Source: Pseudomonas sp. MRSN 12121 (GTDB lineage: Bacteria; Pseudomonadota; Gammaproteobacteria; Pseudomonadales; Pseudomonadaceae). From it: a stretch of DNA of 64,000 bases. Where the stretch lies: NCBI RefSeq assembly GCF_000931465.1, contig NZ_CP010892.1:2875388-2939387 (forward strand), given 5' to 3'. This document shows positions 18,340-27,517 of the stretch, piece by piece; the first letter of the stretch is position 1; every line of letters starts with the position of its first letter. The notes under the pieces were generated by a model, which made no database searches, had not been told where the DNA came from, and worked only from the letters and a program-made list of their open reading frames with translations. Made by a program: the position numbers and the translations under genes.

Positions 18340-19131
18340 ATGACCACTTCATCGTCACTGCTCAGCCGGGTCGAGGCAGGCGTCGCCTGGATCACCCTCA
18401 ACCGCACGGCGCAGCGCAATGCGCTGGACATTCCCACCCTCAAGCAACTCCACGCCTTGCTGGACGACAGCAACGCCGACCCGGCGGTACGCGCCGTGGT
18501 GCTGACCGGCAGCGGTCGCAGTTTCTGCGCCGGCGCCGACCTTGCCGAATGGGCCGAGGCCGAGGCCCGGGGCGCCCTGGAAAGCTACGGCTGGACCGAA
18601 ACCGCGCATGCCCTGATGAGCCGCCTGTACAGCCTCGACAAACCCACCATCGCCGCGATCAACGGCACCGCGGTGGGGGCCGGCATGGACCTGAGCCTGT
18701 GCTGCGACCTGCGCATCGCCGGGCAATCGGCGCGCTTCAAGGCCGGCTACACCGGCATGGCTTATTCGCCGGACGCCGGCGCCAGCTGGCACCTGCCACG
18801 CCTGATCGGCACCGAGCAGGCCAAGCGCCTGCTGTTTCTCGACGAGCTCTGGAGCGCCGAGCGCGCCCTGGCGGCGGGGCTGGTCGGCGAGGTGTGCGCC
18901 GACGAGCAACTGCTGGCGGTCGCCGGCGAGCTGGCCGCGCGCCTGGCCAGTGGCCCGACCTTCGCCTTCGCCCAGACCAAACGCCTGATGCGCGAAGGCG
19001 GCGACCGCAGCCTGCCCGAGCAACTGCGCGCCGAGCTGGCCGCCGGGCTGCTCTGCGGGCGCAGCGCCGACGGCGCCGAAGCCTTGCGCGCGGCCACGGA
19101 AAAACGCCTGCCGAATTTCATCGGCCGCTAA
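18340..19131 (+). CDS. crotonase-family enoyl-CoA hydratase/isomerase
   Basis: A 263-residue crotonase-fold enzyme acting on acyl-CoA thioesters in the cytoplasm. The oxyanion motifs are GRSFCAGADLAEW and GTAVGAGMDLSLCCD. In the active-site segment (FKAGYTGMAYSPDAGASWHLPRLIG) the first of the two Glu residues of hydratases is absent and the second position is Asp, as in isomerase-type members such as PaaG. Isomerisation or another crotonase reaction is therefore as likely as hydration. First gene of a co-directional set running to the quinone reductase; the start is chosen at MTTSSSLLSRV, 35 bases before the acyl-CoA dehydrogenase on the downstream side. Confidence 0.85.
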   Translation: MTTSSSLLSRVEAGVAWITLNRTAQRNALDIPTLKQLHALLDDSNADPAVRAVVLTGSGRSFCAGADLAEWAEAEARGALESYGWTETAHALMSRLYSLDKPTIAAINGTAVGAGMDLSLCCDLRIAGQSARFKAGYTGMAYSPDAGASWHLPRLIGTEQAKRLLFLDELWSAERALAAGLVGEVCADEQLLAVAGELAARLASGPTFAFAQTKRLMREGGDRSLPEQLRAELAAGLLCGRSADGAEALRAATEKRLPNFIGR

Positions 19132-19166
19132 CCCCGACCCCACTAAAAAAAACCACAGGTAGCGCC

Positions 19167-20327
19167 ATGAATTTCCAGCTGACCCAGGAACAAGAAATGC
19201 TGGTGGACGCGGTTCGCAGCTTCGTCGCCAAGGAACTGTTGCCCCATGAAGACGCGGTGGACCGCGCCGACGAAGTCGCGCCGGAACTGGCCGCGCAGAT
19301 TCGCGGCAAGGCCATCGCCGCCGGTTTCTACGCCTTCAACATGCCCGAGGAAGTCGGCGGCGGTGGCCTCGACTACCTGTCCCAGGCGCTGATCGAACGC
19401 GAACTGGCGAAGTGCTCGTGGGCCCTGCATGTGTTCGTCGCGCGGCCCTCGAAAATCCTCATGGCCTGCACCGGCCAGCAGATCGACGACTACCTGCTGC
19501 CCTGCATCCAGGGCGAGAAGATCGACTGCTTCGCCCTCACCGAGCCGGGCGCCGGTTCCGACGCCAATGCGATCAAGACCCGTGCGGTACGCGACGGCGG
19601 CGACTTCGTGCTCAATGGCGGCAAGCACTTCATCAGCCATGCCGGGCACGCCGATTTCGCCATCGTCTTCGCGGTGACCGACACCTATCAGCACAACGGT
19701 CGCCCACGCAACGCCGTGACCGCCTTCCTGGTGGACCGCGACACCCCGGGCCTGACCATCCGCCGCGGGCCCAAGTGCGTGAGCAACCGCGGTTACCACA
19801 CCTTCGAGATGTTCTTCGACGACTGCCGCGTGCCAGCGTCCAAGGTGCTCGGCGAGGTCGGCAAGGGCTGGGAAGTGGCCAACGCCTGGCTCACCGCCGG
19901 GCGGGTGATGGTCGCCGCTAACTGCGTTGGCCAGGCCCAGCGGGCGCTAGACCTGTCGCTGCAATGGGCGGCGGACCGCCGGCAGTTCGGCCAGCCCATC
20001 GGCAGTTATCAGGGCGTGTCGTTCAAGCTGGCCGACATGGCCACGCAGATCCGCGCCGCCGAACTGCTGACCCTGCACACCGCCTGGAAAATGGACCAGG
20101 GCAGCATGACCGACGGCGAAGCCGGCATGGCCAAGCTGTTCGCCAGCGAAGTGCTGGGGCGGGTGGCCGACGAAGCGGTGCAGATTTTCGGCGGCATGGG
20201 CCTGATGGACGAAGGGCCGGTGGAGCGCATCTGGCGCAACGCGCGGATCGAGCGGATCTGGGAAGGCACCTCGGAGATCCAGCGCCACATCATTTCCCGT
20301 GAACTGCTGCGCCCATTGCTGCGTTGA
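19167..20327 (+). CDS. acyl-CoA dehydrogenase
   Basis: A 386-residue FAD-dependent acyl-CoA dehydrogenase of normal length. It has the ACAD signature FALTEPGAGSDANAIKTRA, the middle beta-domain ISHAGHADFAIVFAV, and the C-terminal QIFGGMGLMDEGPVERIWRN with the catalytic Glu in RIWEGTSEIQR. It introduces a 2,3-double bond into an acyl-CoA, passing electrons to ETF. In the aru operon it lies between a crotonase and an acyl-CoA ligase, suggesting the acid made by the transaminase-decarboxylase-dehydrogenase branch is activated and oxidised as a CoA ester. Confidence 0.9.
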   Translation: MNFQLTQEQEMLVDAVRSFVAKELLPHEDAVDRADEVAPELAAQIRGKAIAAGFYAFNMPEEVGGGGLDYLSQALIERELAKCSWALHVFVARPSKILMACTGQQIDDYLLPCIQGEKIDCFALTEPGAGSDANAIKTRAVRDGGDFVLNGGKHFISHAGHADFAIVFAVTDTYQHNGRPRNAVTAFLVDRDTPGLTIRRGPKCVSNRGYHTFEMFFDDCRVPASKVLGEVGKGWEVANAWLTAGRVMVAANCVGQAQRALDLSLQWAADRRQFGQPIGSYQGVSFKLADMATQIRAAELLTLHTAWKMDQGSMTDGEAGMAKLFASEVLGRVADEAVQIFGGMGLMDEGPVERIWRNARIERIWEGTSEIQRHIISRELLRPLLR

Positions 20328-20343
20328 GCGGCCGGAGAACGCC

Positions 20344-22443
20344 ATGTCCCAGACTCTTCGCGACAATCTCAAGCGCCTGCTCGCGCCGCGCCACCTGGCT
20401 TTCGTCGGCGGCCGCGGCATGGCCCGGGCCCTGCGGCGCTGTGCCGAGGGCGGCTATTGCGGCCCGATGTGGCTGGTCAACCCGCAGCACGACAGCCTGG
20501 AAGGCGTGCCGTGCGTGCGTAGCGTGGCCGAGCTGCCCTGTGGCCCGGACGCGGTATTCGTCGCCACCAACCGCGAGCTGACCCTGGCCTGCGTCGCCGA
20601 ACTGGCGGCCAAGGGCGCGGGCGGGGCGATCTGCTACGCCTCGGGGTTCGCCGAGACCGGCGCCGAAGGCCAGGCCCTGCAACAACGGTTGCTGGCGGCG
20701 GCCGGCGACATGGCCTTGCTCGGCCCCAACTGCTACGGCCTGCTCGACTACCTGCACCGCTCGGCGCTATGGCCGGTGGCCCACGGCGGCCAGCCGGTGG
20801 AGCGGGGCGTGGCGGTGCTGACCCAGAGCGGCAACTTCGCCTACAACCTGTCGATGAGCGATCGCTCGCTGCCGGTGGCCTACATGGCTTCGGTGGGCAA
20901 CCAGGCGCAACTGGGCATCGCCGAACTGATGGACGTGCTGCTCGACGAGCCGCGGGTCACCGCCATCGGCCTGCACCTGGAGGGCCTGAAGAACGTCCCC
21001 GGGTTTGCCCGGGCGGCCTACAAGGCGCTGCAGCGGGGAATTCCGATCGTGGCGCTGAAAACCGGGGTGTCGCAGATCGGTGCCGAACTGGCCCTGAGCC
21101 ACACCAGTTCGCTGTCCGGTTCCGATGCGCTGTACGACAGCCTGTTCGCCAGGCTCGGGGTGATCCGCGTCAGCGGCCCGGTGAGCTTTGTCGAGACCCT
21201 CAAGGCCGCGGCCTGCGGCCGGCTGCCCGGCGGCAACAGCCTGGTGGCGCTGGCCTGCTCCGGCGGCGACGCCGGGTTGATCGCCGACTACGCCGAGCGC
21301 AACGACTTGCGCTTGCCCGGGCTCGATGCCGGCCAGCGCGACGAGCTGGCCACGGTCCTGCCGACCTACGCCAACCTGGTCAATCCGCTGGATTTCACCA
21401 CGGCGATCTGGGGCGACGCCCAGGCATTGGAACGCATGCTCGACAGCGCCCTGCGCAGCCCGGCGGATGCGGCGATGCTGGTGCTCGATTACCCGGCCGA
21501 ATTCACGGGCGAGCGCCCGGAGTGCGACCTGCTGCTGGAGCTGTATTGCGCGGCGCTGGTGCGCCATGGCAAAGGCGGTTTCGTCACCTCGGCCTTTCCC
21601 GAGCTGTTGCCGCGCGCTGCCCGCGAACGCCTGCATGCCCAGGGCGTGGCAGCGTTGCAGGGGGTGGAGGAAGGGCTGGCGGCGTGGGGGCGGATCGCCG
21701 GCTATTCGCAGCGTCGCCAGGCGCTGCTGGACCTTGGCGAAGCGGCCCTGGTGCCGCTGTGCCCGCCGGCCTTGCCGGGCCGCGGGCGGTTGCTCGACGA
21801 GTGGCAATCGAAACAGGCCCTGCAGGCTTTCGGCCTGACGGTGCCCAAGGGCGTGCAGAGCACGCCGGACGAGGCGCTGGCGGCCGCCGAGGCGCTGGGC
21901 TACCCGCTGGTGCTCAAGGCCCTCAGCGCGCAACTGCCGCACAAGACCGAAGCCGGCGCCGTGGCGCTCGACCTGCGGGACACCGCGGCCGTCGACGCGG
22001 CCCTGGGGCAGATGCGCGCGCGCCTCGCCGCCCTGGCGCCGCCGGTGGCGTTCGACCGGGTGCTGCTGGAACCCATGGCCAGCGCGCCGCTGGCCGAGCT
22101 GATCGTCGGCATCAAGCGTGAGAGCGATTTCGCCCTGGCGCTGGTGATCGGCGCCGGCGGGGTGCTGGTGGAATTGCTCAAGGACAGCCGCTGCCTGCTG
22201 CTGCCGACCACCCCCGGGGCGATTCGCGCCGCCGTGCTGGAACTGCGCAGCGCGCCGTTGTTGCAAGGCTTTCGCGGGCGCGCCGCGGCGGACCTCGATG
22301 CCCTGGTGGCGGCCATCGGCGCGGTGGCGGACTACGCCTGCGAGAACGCCGGGCAACTGCTCGAACTGGATGTGAACCCACTGTTGGTCGGTGCCCACGG
22401 CACCGTCGCGGTCGATGCGTTGATACGCCTCGGCCACGCTTGA
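20344..22443 (+). CDS. acyl-CoA synthetase (NDP-forming type)
   Basis: A 699-residue protein of the Acd/Pat family: N-terminal CoA-binding Rossmann domain (LAPRHLAFVGGRGMARAL), two succinyl-CoA-ligase-like domains (LTQSGNFAYNLSM; SLVALACSGGDAGLIAD) and a C-terminal ATP-grasp (KALSAQLPHKTEAGAVALD; LEPMASAPLAELIVG). It joins a carboxylic acid to CoA using a nucleotide triphosphate. ATP-grasp and both ligase domains are fused in one chain, with no acetyltransferase (GNAT) extension. The start (MSQTLRDNLKRLL) lies 16 bases after the dehydrogenase stop. The substrate is presumably the acid formed by the aldehyde dehydrogenase three genes downstream. Confidence 0.85.
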   Translation: MSQTLRDNLKRLLAPRHLAFVGGRGMARALRRCAEGGYCGPMWLVNPQHDSLEGVPCVRSVAELPCGPDAVFVATNRELTLACVAELAAKGAGGAICYASGFAETGAEGQALQQRLLAAAGDMALLGPNCYGLLDYLHRSALWPVAHGGQPVERGVAVLTQSGNFAYNLSMSDRSLPVAYMASVGNQAQLGIAELMDVLLDEPRVTAIGLHLEGLKNVPGFARAAYKALQRGIPIVALKTGVSQIGAELALSHTSSLSGSDALYDSLFARLGVIRVSGPVSFVETLKAAACGRLPGGNSLVALACSGGDAGLIADYAERNDLRLPGLDAGQRDELATVLPTYANLVNPLDFTTAIWGDAQALERMLDSALRSPADAAMLVLDYPAEFTGERPECDLLLELYCAALVRHGKGGFVTSAFPELLPRAARERLHAQGVAALQGVEEGLAAWGRIAGYSQRRQALLDLGEAALVPLCPPALPGRGRLLDEWQSKQALQAFGLTVPKGVQSTPDEALAAAEALGYPLVLKALSAQLPHKTEAGAVALDLRDTAAVDAALGQMRARLAALAPPVAFDRVLLEPMASAPLAELIVGIKRESDFALALVIGAGGVLVELLKDSRCLLLPTTPGAIRAAVLELRSAPLLQGFRGRAAADLDALVAAIGAVADYACENAGQLLELDVNPLLVGAHGTVAVDALIRLGHA

Positions 22444-22453
22444 GGAGAGGACC

Positions 22454-24061
22454 ATGCACGACACTACCTTGACCGGCGGCCAGGCCCTGGTGCGCCTGCT
22501 CGCCAACTATGGCGTCGATACCGTGTTCGGCATTCCCGGCGTGCACACGCTGGAGCTGTACCGCGGCCTGCCCGGCAGCGGCATCCGCCATGTCCTGGCC
22601 CGGCATGAGCAGGGCGCGGGTTTCATGGCCGACGGTTACGCCCGGACCAGTGGCAAGCCGGGGGTGTGCTTTGTCATCACCGGCCCCGGGGTGACCAACG
22701 CCGCCACCGCCATCGGCCAGGCCTATGCCGACTCGATCCCGCTGCTGGTGATTTCCAGCGTCAACCACACGGCCAGCCTGGGCAAGGGCTGGGGCTGCCT
22801 GCACGAGACCCAGGACCAGCGCGCGATGACCGCGCCGATCACCGCGTTCTCGGCGCTGGCCCTGAGCACCGAGGACCTGCCCGAGCTGATTGCCCGGGCC
22901 TACGCGGTGTTCGACAGCGAGCGCCCGCGGCCGGTGCACATCTCGGTGCCGCTGGACGTGCTGGCCGCGCCCGTGGCCCGCGACTGGAGCCATGACGTGG
23001 TACGGCGGCCGGGCCGCGGCCTGCCCGCCGCCGAGGGGCTGGATCGGGCGGCGGCCCGGTTGTACGGGGCGAAACGGCCGATGATCATCGCCGGTGGCGG
23101 GGCACTGGGCGCGGCGCAGGAGCTGCACGCGCTCAGCACCCGGCTGGCCGCGCCGTTTTTCAGCAGCGTCGCCGGCAAGGGCCTGCTGGCGCCGGAGGCG
23201 CCGCTGAATGCCGGGGCGACCCTGTGCGTCGAACCGGGCTGGCAACTGATCGGCGAGGCCGATGTGGTGCTGGCGGTGGGCACCGAGATGGCCGACACCG
23301 ACTTCTGGCGCGAACGCCTGCCGCTCAACGCCGAGCTGCTGCGGGTGGACATCGACCCGCGCAAGTTCAACGACTTCTACCCCTGCGCCGTGGCCCTGCA
23401 GGGCGATGCGCGCCAGACCCTCGCGGCCTTGCTGCAACGCTTGCCGGCAACACCGCGCGACGCCAGTGCGGCCAGCGCCGCGGTGGCGCGCCTGCGGGCG
23501 GCGGTGCGCGACACCCTGGGCCCGTTGCAGTCGCTGCACCGGGCGATCCTCGAACGGGTGGCCGTCGAGTTGCCGTCGCAGGCCTTTATCAGCAGCGACA
23601 TGACCCAGCTGGCCTACACCGGCAATTACCTGTACCCCAGCCGCGCCAGCCGCAGCTGGTTGCACCCCACGGGCTACGGCACCCTGGGCTATGGCCTGCC
23701 GGCGGGGATCGGCGCCACGTTCGGCGCGCCCGGGCGGCCGGGCCTGGTGCTGGTCGGCGACGGCGGGTTCCTCTACACCGCCCAGGAGCTGGCGACCGCC
23801 GTCGAGGAACTGGACAGCCCGCTGGTGGTGCTGTTGTGGAACAACGACGCACTGGGGCAGATCCGCGACGACATGCTCGACCTGAACATCGAGCCCATCG
23901 GCGTACTGCCGCGCAACCCGGATTTCGCCGCCCTGGGCCGCGCCTTCGGTTGCACCGTGGCGCAGCCGCGCAGCCTCGACGAACTGCAAGCCGAGTTGCG
24001 CCAGGGCTTCGCTCGCGACGGCGTGACCCTGATCGAACTCAAGCACGCCTGTGCCCGCTGA
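22454..24061 (+). CDS. aruI: ThDP-dependent 2-ketoarginine decarboxylase AruI
   Basis: A 535-residue thiamine-diphosphate enzyme of the acetolactate synthase/benzoylformate decarboxylase fold. The N-terminal PYR domain has NYGVDTVFGIPGVHTLELYR and the activating Glu in ARHEQGAGFMADGYAR; the C-terminal PP domain has the GDG...NN cofactor motif (GDGGFLYTAQEL to LLWNND). The sequence and the coupling to an AruH homologue identify AruI, 5-guanidino-2-oxopentanoate decarboxylase, which gives 4-guanidinobutyraldehyde. GAGGAGAGG precedes the ATG. Strong match to what I remember of the P. aeruginosa protein. Confidence 0.88.
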   Translation: MHDTTLTGGQALVRLLANYGVDTVFGIPGVHTLELYRGLPGSGIRHVLARHEQGAGFMADGYARTSGKPGVCFVITGPGVTNAATAIGQAYADSIPLLVISSVNHTASLGKGWGCLHETQDQRAMTAPITAFSALALSTEDLPELIARAYAVFDSERPRPVHISVPLDVLAAPVARDWSHDVVRRPGRGLPAAEGLDRAAARLYGAKRPMIIAGGGALGAAQELHALSTRLAAPFFSSVAGKGLLAPEAPLNAGATLCVEPGWQLIGEADVVLAVGTEMADTDFWRERLPLNAELLRVDIDPRKFNDFYPCAVALQGDARQTLAALLQRLPATPRDASAASAAVARLRAAVRDTLGPLQSLHRAILERVAVELPSQAFISSDMTQLAYTGNYLYPSRASRSWLHPTGYGTLGYGLPAGIGATFGAPGRPGLVLVGDGGFLYTAQELATAVEELDSPLVVLLWNNDALGQIRDDMLDLNIEPIGVLPRNPDFAALGRAFGCTVAQPRSLDELQAELRQGFARDGVTLIELKHACAR

Positions 24062-24088
24062 CCCACCCATTTGCGAGGAATGACTGCC

Positions 24089-25279
24089 ATGCGTTTTTCC
24101 GATCTGACCCAACGAATCGCCGGCGACGGCGCCGCTGCCTGGGACATCCACTACCGGGCCCTGGCGCGTCAGGAGCAGGGCGAAGACATCCTGCTGCTGT
24201 CGGTCGGCGATCCGGATTTCGACACCCCGGTGCCGATCGTCCAGGCGGCGATCGACAGCCTGCTGTCCGGCCATACCCATTACAGCGAAGTGCGCGGCAA
24301 GCGCGCGCTGCGCGAGAGCATCGCCCGGCGCCACGGCCAGCGCAGCGGCCAGGCGGTGAGCGCCGACCAGGTAACGGTGCTGGCTGGCGCCCAGTGCGCG
24401 TTGTTCAGCGTCGCCCAGTGCGTGCTCAACCCGGGCGACGAGGTGATAGTCGCCGAACCGATGTACGTCACCTACGAGGCGGTGTTCGGCGCCTGTGGCG
24501 CGGTGGTGGTGCCGGTGCCGGTACGTTCGCAGAACGGCTTCCGGGTCCTGCCGGCGGACGTTGCCGCGCGCATCACCCCGCGCACCCGCGCCCTGGCCCT
24601 GAACAGCCCGCACAACCCCTCGGGCGCCAGCCTGCCGCGCGCCACCTGGCAGGCCCTGGCCGAGCTGTGCATCGCCCATGATCTGTGGCTGATTTCCGAC
24701 GAGGTCTACAGCGAGCTGCTGTTCGAGGGCGAGCACGTCAGCCCGGCCAGCCTGCCGGGCATGGCCGAGCGCACGGCGACCCTCAACAGCCTGTCGAAGT
24801 CCCATGCCATGACCGGCTGGCGGGTGGGCTGGGTAGTGGCGCCGCCGGCGCTGGCGGCGCACCTGGAAAACCTGGCGCTGTGCATGCTCTACGGCTCGCC
24901 GGACTTTATCCAGGACGCCGCGGTGGTGGCGCTGGACAGCGGCCTGCCGGAACTGGCGGCGATGCGCGAGGCGTATCGCCAGCGCCGCGACCTGGTCTGC
25001 GAGTGCCTGGCCGATTGCCCCGGCGTGCGGGCGCTGAAGCCCGATGGCGGGATGTTCGTGATGGTCGATATCCGCCAGACCGGGCTCAGTGCCCAGGCTT
25101 TCGCCGACCGCCTGCTGGAGCGCCATGGCGTCTCGGTGCTGGCCGGCGAAGCCTTTGGCCCGAGCGCGGCCGGGCACATCCGCCTGGGCCTGGTACTGGG
25201 CGCGGCGCCACTGCGCGAGGCCTGCCTGCGCATCGCCCGTTGCGCCCGCGAACTGCTGGAGGCGCCAGCCCATGCATGA
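24089..25279 (+). CDS. aruH: arginine:pyruvate transaminase AruH
   Basis: A 396-residue fold-type I PLP aminotransferase (class I/II), very close to P. aeruginosa AruH along its whole length as far as I recall it (for example FTQRIAGDGAAAWDIHYRAL versus LTQRIAGDGAAAWDIHYRAL here). The PLP lysine is Lys237 in LNSLSKSHAMTGWRVGW, with the conserved NSPHNPSG and SDEVYSELLF motifs. It converts L-arginine plus pyruvate to 2-ketoarginine plus L-alanine. The ATG at 24089 is preferred over 24071 by homology. It overlaps the aldehyde dehydrogenase by eight bases. Confidence 0.92.
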   Translation: MRFSDLTQRIAGDGAAAWDIHYRALARQEQGEDILLLSVGDPDFDTPVPIVQAAIDSLLSGHTHYSEVRGKRALRESIARRHGQRSGQAVSADQVTVLAGAQCALFSVAQCVLNPGDEVIVAEPMYVTYEAVFGACGAVVVPVPVRSQNGFRVLPADVAARITPRTRALALNSPHNPSGASLPRATWQALAELCIAHDLWLISDEVYSELLFEGEHVSPASLPGMAERTATLNSLSKSHAMTGWRVGWVVAPPALAAHLENLALCMLYGSPDFIQDAAVVALDSGLPELAAMREAYRQRRDLVCECLADCPGVRALKPDGGMFVMVDIRQTGLSAQAFADRLLERHGVSVLAGEAFGPSAAGHIRLGLVLGAAPLREACLRIARCARELLEAPAHA

Positions 25280-26687
25280 CTACCCGCGATTGTTTATCGA
25301 CGGCGCCTGGCGCCAGCCTTCGGGGCAGGGCGTGGCCGAGGTCTTCAACCCGGCCACCGAGGCCGTGGTCGGCCGGGTGCCGCTGGGCGACGAGCGCGAT
25401 GTCGAGCGCGCCGTGGCCGCCGCGCGGCGGGCCTTCGACGGCTGGTCGCGGACCCCCTCCAGCGTGCGCGCCGGCTATATCCGCGCGTTGGTGGAGCAGT
25501 TGCGCCAGGGGGCCGACGAGATGGCCGCGCTGATCACCGCCGAGCTCGGCATGCCGGTGCAGTGGTGCCGCGCGGTGCAGGTCGACGGGCCCATCGTCGG
25601 CCTGGAACAGTACGTCGTACTCACCGCGCTGATGGACGAGGTGCGCGAGGTCGGCAACTCCCTGGTGGTCCGCGAGCCGGTGGGCGTCTGTGCCTTCATC
25701 AACCCCTGGAACTACCCCTTGCACCAGCTGCTCGGCAAACTCGCGCCGGCCCTGGCGGCGGGGTGCACGGTGGTGGTCAAGCCGAGCCAGGAAACCCCGC
25801 TACATGCCTTCCTGCTGGCCCGGATGATCGAGGCCACGGGCCTGCCGGCCGGGGTGTTCAACCTGGTCAGCGGGCCGGGGGCGAAGGTCGGCGAAGCGCT
25901 GGCCCGGCACCCGGACGTGGACCTGCTGTCGTTCACCGGCTCCACCGGCGCCGGGGTGCGCGTGGCCCAGGCCGCCGCGCCTTCGGTGAAGCGGGTGTGC
26001 CTGGAGCTGGGCGGCAAGTCGCCGCTGCTGATCGGCGAGGACGCCGACCTGGCCGCGGCGGTGCGCTATGGCGTGCAGGACGTGATGATCAACTCTGGCC
26101 AGACCTGCACCGCGCTGACCCGCATGCTGCTGCCGGCCCGGCGCTATGCCGAGGCGCTGGAACTGGCGGTGGAAGAAACGCGCCGCCTGGTGCTGGGCGA
26201 CCCGCTGGACCCGCGCAGTTTCCTCGGGCCGATGTGCTCGGCGGCCCAGCGCCGCACCGTGCAGGACTACCTGCGCCTGGGCCGGGAGGAGGGCGCGCGG
26301 CTGTTGTGTGGCGACGAGCCGTTGGACGGTTTCGCGCGTGGCCATTACCTGCGGCCGGCGCTGTTCGCCGACGTCGACAATCGCATGCGCATCGCCCAGG
26401 AAGAAATCTTCGGCCCGGTGCTGTGCCTGATTCCCTATGCCGACGAGGCCCAGGCCGTGGCCCTGGCCAACGATTCGCCGTTCGGCCTGTCCAGCGCTGT
26501 CTGGGCGGCGGACGCCGGGCGCGCCCTGGGGCTGGCTCGACAACTGCGCGCCGGGCAGTGTTTCATCAACGGCGCGGCGTTCAATTACCAGGCGCCCTTC
26601 GGTGGCTACAAGCAGTCCGGCAACGGTCGCGAATGGGGCGAGGAAGGCCTGGCCGAATTTGTCGAGATCAAGGCGATCCAGTGCTGA
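25272..26687 (+). CDS. NAD(P)-dependent aldehyde dehydrogenase
   Basis: A 471-residue aldehyde dehydrogenase with catalytic Cys279 (NSGQTCTALTRM), general-base Glu245 (CLELGGKSPLL), the proton-relay Asn of INPWNYPL and the NAD-site FTGSTGAGVR. It is translated from inside the end of aruH. The expected job is oxidation of 4-guanidinobutyraldehyde, the AruI product, to 4-guanidinobutyrate; in P. aeruginosa this step is usually assigned to KauB, encoded elsewhere, so this may be a dedicated replacement. Assignment rests on context. Confidence 0.88.
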   Translation: MHDYPRLFIDGAWRQPSGQGVAEVFNPATEAVVGRVPLGDERDVERAVAAARRAFDGWSRTPSSVRAGYIRALVEQLRQGADEMAALITAELGMPVQWCRAVQVDGPIVGLEQYVVLTALMDEVREVGNSLVVREPVGVCAFINPWNYPLHQLLGKLAPALAAGCTVVVKPSQETPLHAFLLARMIEATGLPAGVFNLVSGPGAKVGEALARHPDVDLLSFTGSTGAGVRVAQAAAPSVKRVCLELGGKSPLLIGEDADLAAAVRYGVQDVMINSGQTCTALTRMLLPARRYAEALELAVEETRRLVLGDPLDPRSFLGPMCSAAQRRTVQDYLRLGREEGARLLCGDEPLDGFARGHYLRPALFADVDNRMRIAQEEIFGPVLCLIPYADEAQAVALANDSPFGLSSAVWAADAGRALGLARQLRAGQCFINGAAFNYQAPFGGYKQSGNGREWGEEGLAEFVEIKAIQC

Positions 26688-26728
26688 GGCACCCCCAAAC
26701 TCTTGCAATCTGTTCAAGGAACCCCTTC

Positions 26729-27430
26729 ATGAATGTACTGATCGTCCACGCGCACCCCGAGCCGCAATCCTTCACCGCCGCCCTGCGCGACCAGGCGCGG
26801 GCGACCCTCGAGGCCCAGGGCCACCAGGTGCAGGTCAGCGACCTGTACGCGATGCAGTGGAACCCGGTGGCCAGCGCCGCGGACTTTTCCTCGCGGGAGA
26901 ACCCCGACTACCTGGTGTATGCCCTGGAGCAGCGCCTGGGGGTGAAAAGCCAGTCGATCGCCGCGGACATCCGGCAGGAGCTGGACAAGCTGTTGTGGGC
27001 CGACCTGCTGATCCTGAATTTCCCGATCTTCTGGTTTTCCGCGCCGGCGATGCTCAAGGGCTGGATCGACCGGGTGCTGGTGTCCGGGGTGTGCTACGGC
27101 GGCAAGCGGTTCTACGACCAGGGCGGCCTGGCCGGCAAGAAGGCGCTGGTCAGCGTGACCCTGGGCGGGCGCGAGCACATGTTCGGCGAAGGCGCGATCC
27201 ATGGCCCGCTCGAAGACATGCTGCGGCCGATCCTGCGCGGCACCCTGGCCTATGTCGGTTTCGAGGTGCTGCAACCCTTCGTCGCCTGGCATGTGCCGTA
27301 CATCAGCGAGCAGGCCCGGGGCGAGTTCCTGGAGCGTTACCGCCAGCGCCTGGAAGGGCTGGACGCCGAGCGGCCGCTGGTGTTTCCGCGCCTGGCGCAG
27401 TTCGACGAGGCGCTGTACCCGCTGGCGTGA
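26729..27430 (+). CDS. NAD(P)H:quinone oxidoreductase, flavodoxin-like
   Basis: A 233-residue member of the NQO/MdaB-type flavodoxin-like family: N-terminal VLIVHAHPEPQSFTAALRD, the FPIFWFSAPAMLKGWIDRVL block that binds FAD, and YGGKRFYDQGGLAGKKALVSVTLGG. It performs two-electron reduction of quinones or similar acceptors in the cytoplasm. It is the last gene of the aru operon (41 bases after the aldehyde dehydrogenase); a quinone oxidoreductase gene also follows aruH in P. aeruginosa as I recall, so the link is conserved although its role in arginine breakdown is unclear. Confidence 0.88.
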   Translation: MNVLIVHAHPEPQSFTAALRDQARATLEAQGHQVQVSDLYAMQWNPVASAADFSSRENPDYLVYALEQRLGVKSQSIAADIRQELDKLLWADLLILNFPIFWFSAPAMLKGWIDRVLVSGVCYGGKRFYDQGGLAGKKALVSVTLGGREHMFGEGAIHGPLEDMLRPILRGTLAYVGFEVLQPFVAWHVPYISEQARGEFLERYRQRLEGLDAERPLVFPRLAQFDEALYPLA

Positions 27431-27517
27431 GTGCCCGGCAGCCGGTCGCCCGGGTTTGCCGGGAGGGCCGGGCAGCTGCCAGACTGGCGCTCCTGTCACC
27501 TCCCGCGGAGCGCTTGC

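Noticed and set aside
22178..25273. A 1031-codon minus-strand frame opposite aruI and aruH
   Set aside because: Mirror frame of highly GC-biased genes; the plus strand encodes well-defined enzymes with catalytic motifs.
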